Shown here: piece by piece, positions 1-4,446 of the stretch
Position numbering within the stretch: the first letter of the stretch is position 1
Layout: every line of letters starts with the position of its first letter
Assembly (NCBI GenBank): GCA_021793935.1
Contig: JAJYRV010000175.1
Span: forward strand, 1-5,116
Source: Actinomycetes bacterium
Lineage (GTDB): Bacteria; Actinomycetota; Actinomycetes; Actinomycetales; Beutenbergiaceae
Direction: 5' to 3'
DNA: 5,116 bases
The notes under the pieces: generated by a model
Seen by the model: only the letters and a program-made list of their open reading frames with translations
Told to the model about the DNA's origin: nothing
Databases searched by the model: none
Made by a program: the position numbers and the translations under genes

Positions 1-1334
1 GAGCCGATGAACTCGCGCATCGCCGGCCCGTCAACCTTGCGGCCCCGGGTGAGTTCCTTGAGGCGTTCGTAGGGGTCTTCCATGCCGGTGGCGCCCGCGA
101 TACCGGCGGCGCGCATCGCCGACTGCACCGCTTCGCCGAGCACTTCCCAGTTGTCTTCGAGGTCGGCCGCCATAGCGCCGGCGTCGACGTCGAGCCCGGC
201 GAGCCCGCGGGTGACGTTATCGATCGCGAGGAGGGAATGGCCGAGCGCCACCCCGATGTTGCGCTGACTCGTGGAATCGGTGAGGTCGCGCTGGAGGCGG
301 GAGGTGATGAGGGTCGCGCCGAGGGTGTCGAGGAGCGCGCAGGAGATTTCCAGGTTCGCCTCAGCGTTTTCGAACCGGATCGGATTGACCTTGTGCGGCA
401 TCGTTGAGGAGCCGGTAGATCCCTGCGCGGAGAGGCGCTGGCGGAAGTAGTTGAGCGAGATGTAGGTCCAGATGTCGGTGGCGAAGTTGTGCAAGATCCG
501 GTTGAACCGGGCGATGTCCGCGTACAGCTCCGCCTGCCAGTCATGGGACTCGATCTGCGTGGTGAGGGGGTTCCAGGTGAGGCCGAGGTTCGTGACGAAG
601 CTCCGCGCGATCTCCTGCCAGTCTGTCGCCGGCACGGAGATCGCGTGCGCGGCGTAGGTGCCGGTGGCGCCGTTGATCTTGCCGAGGTATTCAGTCGCTT
701 CGATCCGGCGAAGTTGGCGGCGGAGGCGGTGCACCGTGACGGCGAGTTCCTTGCCGAGGGTCACCGGGGTGGCGGGTTGCCCGTGCGTGCGAGCGAGCAT
801 GGGAACGTCGGCGTTCTCGGTGGCGAGTTCCTTGATCGCTTCCACCATCTCGAGCGCAGCCGGCAGCCACTCCTCGCGAACCGCGGCCGCGATCGTGAGC
901 GCGTAGGAGAGGTTGTTGATGTCTTCCGAGGTGCAGAAGATGTGCACGATCTCCGAGACCTGCGGCAACACAGTGGCCGACCCGAGCGCCTCCGGTGCCG
1001 CAGCGAGGCGGCGCTTGAGGAAATATTCGACCGCTTTGACGTCGTGGCGAGTCTCGGCTTCGATCGCCGCCATCTCGGCGATCTCAGCTTCGCCGAACGT
1101 CGCGACGATTTCTCGCAGGTATGCGACTTCTTCCTCAGAAAGTTCTGGTGCCCCCGGCAGCGCTCCGGTGGCCGTGAGGTGGATGAGCCATTCCACTTCG
1201 ACCGCGAGGCGGGCCCGGTTGAGGGCCGCTTCGGAAAGGTGGTTGACAAGCGGGGCCGCGGCGGCGCGGTAGCGCCCGTCGAGCGGGCCGAGGGGAATAG
1301 CGGGAGAAATTGAAGCGAAATCCACACGGGTCAT
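1..1334 (-). CDS. purB: Adenylosuccinate lyase PurB, 3' end cut by the window edge
   Basis: Adenylosuccinate lyase is a cytoplasmic homotetramer that releases fumarate at two purine steps: SAICAR to AICAR, and adenylosuccinate to AMP. The minus strand reads open from ATG at 1334 to the window edge, giving 444 residues. Family landmarks in order are LDGRY near residues 18-22, ETRHDVKAVEY at 94-104, TSEDINN at 135-141, RTHGQPATP at 182-190 (H184 matches the catalytic histidine of E. coli PurB), and the fumarate-lyase signature GSSTMPHKVNP at 308-318, whose mobile loop carries the catalytic serine (S309 or S310). This is the E. coli-like PurB class of about 456 residues, so only a short C-terminal tail should be missing. 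The start is supported by the normal distance to LDGRY. No well-spaced Shine-Dalgarno precedes it; a GGAG lies 18 bases upstream, with an inverted repeat between. The phosphatase gene ends 100 bases upstream on the same strand. Confidence 0.97.
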   Translation of the reverse strand, partial: MTRVDFASISPAIPLGPLDGRYRAAAAPLVNHLSEAALNRARLAVEVEWLIHLTATGALPGAPELSEEEVAYLREIVATFGEAEIAEMAAIEAETRHDVKAVEYFLKRRLAAAPEALGSATVLPQVSEIVHIFCTSEDINNLSYALTIAAAVREEWLPAALEMVEAIKELATENADVPMLARTHGQPATPVTLGKELAVTVHRLRRQLRRIEATEYLGKINGATGTYAAHAISVPATDWQEIARSFVTNLGLTWNPLTTQIESHDWQAELYADIARFNRILHNFATDIWTYISLNYFRQRLSAQGSTGSSTMPHKVNPIRFENAEANLEISCALLDTLGATLITSRLQRDLTDSTSQRNIGVALGHSLLAIDNVTRGLAGLDVDAGAMAADLEDNWEVLGEAVQSAMRAAGIAGATGMEDPYERLKELTRGRKVDGPAMREFIG

Positions 1335-1348
1335 GGCACTAGTGTGCC
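1335..1348 (-). repeat. Inverted repeat abutting the purB start codon
   Basis: The arms GGCAC and GTGCC flank a 4-base centre, and on the minus strand the element ends directly at the purB ATG. The next purine-rich Shine-Dalgarno-like stretch (GGAG) lies four bases further upstream, so the repeat occupies the space where a normal ribosome-binding site would sit. On the minus strand the same bases include CACACT at -12 to -7 from the ATG, a weak -10-like hexamer that would fit leaderless initiation. The structure is seen directly; any role is a guess, since 5-bp arms can arise by chance. Confidence 0.35.
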
Positions 1349-1434
1349 AGTGCTCCGCGCCCGCCCGCGCGGTTGGAGTCTGTGACGTCAACCGCTCACC
1401 GGCGGGCCCAGCGGCGGCCTGGCGCGGCAACGAG

Positions 1435-1935
1435 TCAGAGCCGGGAGGCCACTTGGGTGCGTACGAAGTCGACGATGCCGGGAGCCGCGCCGGTGATGTT
1501 TTCGAAGGTGATCTCGAAGTCGCGGGCGTCCCCGTAGTAGGGATCGTTGACGTCGAGGTCACCGGCGGCCACGGCCTCAGGATCGAAGCTCCGGAGCAGT
1601 CGGATCTTTTCGCGGGCCTCATCCGATGGCGCGAGCGACCGAAGATCCCGAAGATGGGAATTGTCGAGGGCGAGGATGAGATCCACGCGCTCGAAATCCG
1701 CGCGGGTGAACTGCGCTGCCTGGTGCCCGGAAAGGTCGAGCCCGTTATCGGCGATGAGCTCTTCAGCACGGTGGTCCGCCCCACCGCCGACGTGCCAGTC
1801 ACCTGTGCCCGCCGATTCGATCACGACGTTCTCCAGGCCTGCGCGATTGAAGGCGTCGCGCAGCATCACCTCTCCCATCGGGGAGCGACAAATATTTCCA
1901 GTGCACACCACACTGATCGTGTACGGGGAAGCCAT
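1435..1935 (-). CDS. Low-molecular-weight protein tyrosine phosphatase
   Basis: This is a 166-residue cytoplasmic enzyme of the low-molecular-weight PTP family (LMWPc), which hydrolyses phosphotyrosine through a cysteinyl-phosphate intermediate. The P-loop CTGNICRS starts at C11, with C11 as nucleophile and R17 as phosphate-binding arginine (C-x5-R), followed by the family's SP. SAGTGDWHVG at residues 41-50 is the usual second conserved segment. The acid loop is D131-P132-Y133-Y134, with D131 as general acid. All catalytic residues are present and the length is normal for the family, so it should be active. The ATG at 1935 is the only sensible start: an in-frame TAG lies two codons upstream, and the next start-like codons (GTG at residues 9-10) are inside the first strand. 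AGGGA directly touches the ATG, too close for a standard ribosome-binding site. In pathogens some relatives are secreted or act on capsule kinases; nothing here indicates the substrate. It lies upstream of purB with a 100-base gap, so co-transcription is possible. Confidence 0.95.
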   Translation of the reverse strand: MASPYTISVVCTGNICRSPMGEVMLRDAFNRAGLENVVIESAGTGDWHVGGGADHRAEELIADNGLDLSGHQAAQFTRADFERVDLILALDNSHLRDLRSLAPSDEAREKIRLLRSFDPEAVAAGDLDVNDPYYGDARDFEITFENITGAAPGIVDFVRTQVASRL

Positions 1936-1940
1936 TCCCT

Positions 1941-1969
1941 ATTCTCAACACATTTCCGCCCGGTGTGCA
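1941..1969 (-). promoter_or_regulatory. Weak candidate promoter for the phosphatase gene
   Basis: On the minus strand TGCACA (1964-1969) and GAGAAT (1941-1946) are spaced 17 bases apart, each with 4 of 6 matches to the sigma-70-type consensus. The -10-like hexamer ends five bases before the ATG, so transcription would begin at or very near the start codon, giving a leaderless or nearly leaderless mRNA. That would explain the lack of a properly spaced Shine-Dalgarno. In GC-rich DNA such matches are common by chance. Confidence 0.2.
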
Positions 1970-2050
1970 CCTTTACGGGCCCTGCGGATCACCACGCGGC
2001 GGCTTTTCCCCACCGGACCGACCGTCCACACCGCCGATCGGCACACCGAG

Positions 2051-2079
2051 CGGTAGCCATCGGGGTTCCTACCGTGGCT
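2051..2079. repeat. Two overlapping inverted repeats upstream of the WXG100-like gene
   Basis: CGGTAG (2051-2056) pairs with CTACCG (2069-2074) across 12 bases, and AGCCA (2055-2059) pairs with TGGCT (2075-2079) across 15 bases. The two pairings share bases and exclude each other. They lie about 65-95 bases before the GTG start at 2145. They could be an operator or alternative RNA stems in the leader, or simply chance. No T-run follows, so a terminator is not supported. Confidence 0.3.
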
Positions 2080-2130
2080 GCACGGGACCTCAACCCGAGG
2101 CCCCGAAGAAGATGGGTAGCCCGGGACGAA

Positions 2131-2138
2131 AGGGAGGT
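2131..2138 (+). promoter_or_regulatory. Shine-Dalgarno fixing the GTG start of the WXG100-like gene
   Basis: AGGGAGGT is a near-perfect anti-16S match and lies 6 bases before GTG at 2145. This spacing favours that GTG over the in-frame ATG at 2112 or the ATG at 1965, neither of which has a comparable site. Confidence 0.75.
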
Positions 2139-2144
2139 GGCCGA

Positions 2145-2384
2145 GTGGGATCGGCAGCAACAGTAGCGGCGGTGTGCGCCGAGGTGAATGAGGGGGTCTT
2201 CGAGTTGCGCCAAGCGATCTCGCTGACATGGCAGGGAAACGCCGCGCAGGAGTTCGCCGAGACGGTTGAGGATTGCGCCTCGCGGACGGCAAGCGTTGCC
2301 GCTGACCTGACCGCTGCGGCCCGCCTGATTCAGGTGCACGACCAGCACATGCGGCTCGTGCGAATCGCGATGAGCGGCGGGTGA
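2145..2384 (+). CDS. WXG100-like small helical protein (putative ESX/type VII partner)
   Basis: The product is a 79-residue, almost wholly helical protein. It has a helix at about residues 4-27, the turn T28-W29-Q30-G31, then a second helix to about residue 70. A WxG turn followed by a small residue and F37 (W29-Q-G-N-A-A-Q-E-F) is the hallmark of ESAT-6/WXG100 proteins, which form four-helix bundles with a partner and travel through type VII secretion. It is shorter than the usual 95-105 residues, mainly in the second helix, and lacks a C-terminal YxxxD/E signal. There are two cysteines, C11 and C44, uncommon in this mostly cysteine-free family. The GTG start is chosen for its strong, well-spaced Shine-Dalgarno; an in-frame ATG at 2112 would give 90 residues. 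The stop lies 7 bases before the hydrolase gene, so the two are very likely co-transcribed and the products may pair. Family assignment rests on the WxG hairpin pattern only. Confidence 0.72.
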   Translation: MGSAATVAAVCAEVNEGVFELRQAISLTWQGNAAQEFAETVEDCASRTASVAADLTAAARLIQVHDQHMRLVRIAMSGG

Positions 2385-2389
2385 GGAGG
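2383..2389 (+). promoter_or_regulatory. Shine-Dalgarno overlapping the upstream stop, 2 bases from the hydrolase GTG
   Basis: GAGGAGG begins within the TGA stop of the small gene and ends only two bases before GTG at 2392, tighter than the usual 5-9 bases. It is nevertheless the only reasonable start: an in-frame TGA at 2371 excludes earlier ones, and no ATG or GTG follows within the next 20 codons. The overlap of stop codon and ribosome site suggests translational coupling. Confidence 0.55.
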
Positions 2390-2391
2390 CC

Positions 2392-3954
2392 GTGGGCGAA
2401 AGCGCGCGCGTCGACGAACTGCACATCACCCCAGAGCTGTGCGCCGCCGTCATCGTCGACCCGGGCGAATTGCACGCGAATTCCCACCGGCTGCGCCGCC
2501 TCGCCGAGCACCTACGTGGCCAACTCCATCTTCTCGAGCACGTCGGAGACGCGCTCGCGGGCGCCCATTCTGTGCCCGGTGGTGCTGTGAGCGCCGCGCC
2601 CGCGCGGGCCGCGCTTGGGGTGGGCGTCTTTCGGCTACGCCGCCTCTGCGCCACGATCGAGTATCTCGCGACATCCCTCGGCGAAGTCGCCCACCGGTAC
2701 GAGGAAGCGGAACGCAACATCAGCGACCGGTTCCGCGCCGGCCTCAGCGGCGGGTACCAATGGTGGCGGGACACCTTCGGCACCTGGTTCCCCAGCCCCA
2801 TGGACCCGTTGCTCTATCCCGTCAACCGATTCTTCACGGCCGGGGCGGAGGCGCAGATGCAGGCGCTGACCGACCGCCCGCTGGAGACCCTTGCGAGCCC
2901 CCGCATGCGCATCGCGGCGATCTTTTCCGCCGGGGTCATCCGTTACAACCAGCTCCGAGCGCTGAGCCCCCTCGGCTGGTTCCGCCTCCTGCCCGACTCG
3001 ATCGGCACTGCCACCGGGTTGCGCCGTGCCCTCAGCCCGATCTGGGATCCGAACTCCCCCGGGATCGACCGCGCGGAAGGGGCAGCCCTCGCCCACGCGC
3101 TCTCGGGAGTCATCGCTCCCGGCGGCGATGTCGGCGATGGTGCCGCCGTAGGAGCCCGAGTGGTTGCCGCCGTCCACGCGGGTCTGGGGCACCAGCGCAT
3201 CAAGATGGAACGAATCGGTCCGAAGCATGACGACGGCGATCCCACCCGGGCACCGGTACGCACCTTCGCTGATTCGATCGCCGTGATGAAGGAGTTGGAG
3301 ATCGCCTCGGGGGCGGAGTCGGGGGAACTGCGCATCGACCGGGTCACCTCAGCGCAGGGGGAGCATTCCTGGCAGGTCTTCATCCCCGGCGGGCAGGGTT
3401 TCGACCCGAGGGATGTGCACGCGCTGCTGCACACGGTGAGCTCCGTGGATTCCAACCCGACCCCCAGCACCGCGATGGTGATTTCAGCGCTCCGGGAGGT
3501 TGGAGTGAAGAAAGGGGAGCCGGTCGTCATGATCGGTCACTCCCATGGCGGCATCACCGGCAGCATGCTCGCGAACGACCCGCGGGTGCGAGCGGAGTTC
3601 GACATCCCACTCGTCATCACCGCGGGGAGCCCCGTCGACCGGCACGACATCCGCCCCGACACCCACGTCGTCTCCTTCGAACACACCGAAGACTTCGTTA
3701 CTGGCCTCGACGGCGTGGAATGGCGGGCGAAACCGGGAATGACCCGGGTGGATCGCACCCTCGGAGAGTCCAGTGATCCAGAGACCGCCAGCGGGGTCGG
3801 CCCCGTGCACAGCCACGACTACCCGAACTATATCGAAACGGCAGAACTCGCCGATCAGCATCCCGATCTTGCGCACACCCGTTCCCGGCTCGCCGCGGTG
3901 ATTCCCGAGGGAGAGGTGGAGACCTTTCGGTTCCGAGCAGAGATCACCCCGTAG
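2392..3954 (+). CDS. Alpha/beta hydrolase with ESX-like helical N-terminus (putative type VII-secreted lipase/esterase)
   Basis: The 520-residue product has three parts. Residues about 20-112 are a helical hairpin with a Gly/Pro/Ala-rich turn at 60-75, ending in Y103-E-E-A-E107, a match to the YxxxD/E export motif of type VII substrates. Residues about 120-320 are a linker, rich in aromatics at its start (WW at 124-125, W132, FF at 147-148). Residues about 325-520 form an alpha/beta-hydrolase core: strand SWQVFIPGG (326-334), nucleophile elbow VVMIGHSHGG (378-387) with S384, AGSP (411-414), likely acid D434 in EHTEDFVTGLDG, and likely base H475 in VHSHDYPNY. The triad is intact, so esterase or lipase chemistry is expected; the substrate is unknown. 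There is no Sec signal peptide or membrane segment. Two cysteines, C17 and C86, are both in the helical part. It follows the WXG100-like gene by 7 bases and converges on the membrane-protein gene 15 bases downstream. The fold is fairly certain; secretion is inferred. Confidence 0.85.
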   Translation: MGESARVDELHITPELCAAVIVDPGELHANSHRLRRLAEHLRGQLHLLEHVGDALAGAHSVPGGAVSAAPARAALGVGVFRLRRLCATIEYLATSLGEVAHRYEEAERNISDRFRAGLSGGYQWWRDTFGTWFPSPMDPLLYPVNRFFTAGAEAQMQALTDRPLETLASPRMRIAAIFSAGVIRYNQLRALSPLGWFRLLPDSIGTATGLRRALSPIWDPNSPGIDRAEGAALAHALSGVIAPGGDVGDGAAVGARVVAAVHAGLGHQRIKMERIGPKHDDGDPTRAPVRTFADSIAVMKELEIASGAESGELRIDRVTSAQGEHSWQVFIPGGQGFDPRDVHALLHTVSSVDSNPTPSTAMVISALREVGVKKGEPVVMIGHSHGGITGSMLANDPRVRAEFDIPLVITAGSPVDRHDIRPDTHVVSFEHTEDFVTGLDGVEWRAKPGMTRVDRTLGESSDPETASGVGPVHSHDYPNYIETAELADQHPDLAHTRSRLAAVIPEGEVETFRFRAEITP

Positions 3955-3969
3955 CGGGCGGAGGGGAGC

Positions 3970-4359
3970 TTAGCGCCGGCGGTTGCGTTGATCGGGAAGG
4001 ATGGCGATGACGATGGTGGAGATGAGGGAGACGACGAGCGATCCCAGCACCGCGGCTCCGAATCCGTCGATATGCAACCCATAGTTGAACGAGTCGGTGA
4101 CCTTGCTCGTGAGGAGCAGCATCAGCGCGTTGACAACGATGAAGAACAACCCGAGGGTGATGATATAGAGCGGGAAGGTGAGAACCTTCACGATCGGGCG
4201 GATGATCATGTTCACGAGAGTGAACACGAGCGCGATCACCGCGACGACGATCAGCGTGTTCTGCCATGTGCCATCGGTCTCGAGGGTGATGCCGCCGACG
4301 AGTTCGGCGGCGAGCCATAACCCGATGGCGTTCGCGATGACACGGAAAACAAACTGCAT
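3970..4359 (-). CDS. Phage holin family 4-type (YvlD-like) four-helix membrane protein
   Basis: The product is a 129-residue integral membrane protein with four hydrophobic segments, at about residues 4-23, 34-55, 60-84 and 98-121, and a basic tail ending in RRR. The family pattern is clear: an early N-A-I segment, N50-x3-R54-P55, then PLYIITLGLF at 63-72 and N77. Despite its name (PF04020, 'phage holin 4') this family is widespread on bacterial chromosomes, its function is poorly known, and it is not evidence of a prophage. ATG at 4359 is chosen because family members begin right before the first helix. An upstream ATG at 4413 would add 18 residues with no membrane or family character. GGGAG lies only one base before the ATG, so initiation is atypical. 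It is divergent from the aminotransferase gene (87-base gap) and convergent with the hydrolase gene; no terminator is visible in the 15 bases between the two stops. Confidence 0.9.
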   Translation of the reverse strand: MQFVFRVIANAIGLWLAAELVGGITLETDGTWQNTLIVVAVIALVFTLVNMIIRPIVKVLTFPLYIITLGLFFIVVNALMLLLTSKVTDSFNYGLHIDGFGAAVLGSLVVSLISTIVIAILPDQRNRRR

Positions 4360-4433
4360 GCTCCCATCTTGCCACGCGCCCGCCCTGCGCGGGAGTGTGA
4401 GATCAGGCATCATTTACACATGACATCGGATTC

Positions 4434-4440
4434 AAAGGAG
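4434..4440 (+). promoter_or_regulatory. Shine-Dalgarno selecting ATG 4447 for the aminotransferase
   Basis: AAAGGAG ends six bases before ATG at 4447. A second in-frame ATG at 4441 directly follows the AAAGGAG with no spacer, so 4447 is the better start; the difference is two residues. Confidence 0.75.
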
Positions 4441-4446
4441 ATGCCA

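Larger units (their letters stand above)
1936..2144. other. Divergent intergenic region between the phosphatase and the WXG100-like gene
   Basis: These 209 bases separate two divergently transcribed units and should hold both promoters. On the minus strand, GAGAAT (1941-1946) and TGCACA (1964-1969) lie 17 bases apart and each match 4 of 6 consensus bases, placing a start site near the phosphatase ATG. No convincing plus-strand -10/-35 pair was found. The arms CGGTGTGC (1961-1968) and GCACACCG (2041-2048) form a perfect 8-base inverted repeat, and its left arm overlaps the -35-like hexamer. A second pair of overlapping repeats lies at 2051-2079. The plus strand is open in the WXG frame from 1965, but that stretch codes for a proline-, glycine- and serine-rich sequence unlike the family and is read here as non-coding. 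Confidence 0.5.

Noticed and set aside
489..1313. Long plus-strand open frame (274 codons) opposite purB
   Set aside because: The minus strand here encodes full-length, motif-rich adenylosuccinate lyase. The plus-strand product is Arg/Gly-rich with no recognisable domain, typical of an antisense shadow in GC-rich DNA.
2051..2079. tRNA or structured RNA gene at the GGGGTTCCTACC stretch
   Set aside because: GGTTC resembles a T-arm fragment, but no acceptor, D or anticodon stems can be drawn around it.
1965..2144. N-terminal extension of the WXG100-like protein to ATG 1965, or to ATG 2112
   Set aside because: The extension is Pro/Gly/Ser/Arg-rich with no helix, unlike the family. GTG at 2145 has a near-perfect Shine-Dalgarno at 6-base spacing, while 1965 has none. 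ATG 2112 (90 residues) cannot be fully excluded.
1333..2166. Plus-strand open frame of 277 codons over the phosphatase and intergenic region
   Set aside because: It is antisense to a phosphatase with an intact catalytic P-loop, has no family pattern and runs through the divergent promoter region.
1989..3230. Several overlapping open frames on both strands within the WXG/hydrolase region (for example minus 1989-2801, minus 2635-3228, plus 2439-3230)
   Set aside because: The plus frame 2392-3954 carries a complete catalytic hydrolase pattern. The alternatives have Arg/Pro/Ser-rich translations with no motif.
3484..3876. Minus-strand open frame opposite the GHSHGG region
   Set aside because: It is antisense to the hydrolase catalytic core, with no independent motif or ribosome-binding site.
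3970..4359. Prophage remnant suggested by the 'phage holin' family name
   Set aside because: PF04020 proteins are common chromosomal genes. No endolysin, integrase, structural phage gene or att-like repeat is in the window.
4379..4393. Small hairpin (CCCGC, 5-base loop, GCGGG) between the membrane-protein and aminotransferase genes as a terminator or regulator
   Set aside because: Arms are only 5 bases, there is no T-run, and it lies between divergent starts, where a terminator is not expected. Chance is likely in GC-rich sequence.
4360..4413. Upstream ATG (4413) for the membrane protein
   Set aside because: It would add 18 residues with no hydrophobic or family character and has no Shine-Dalgarno. 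Homologues start at the first membrane helix.
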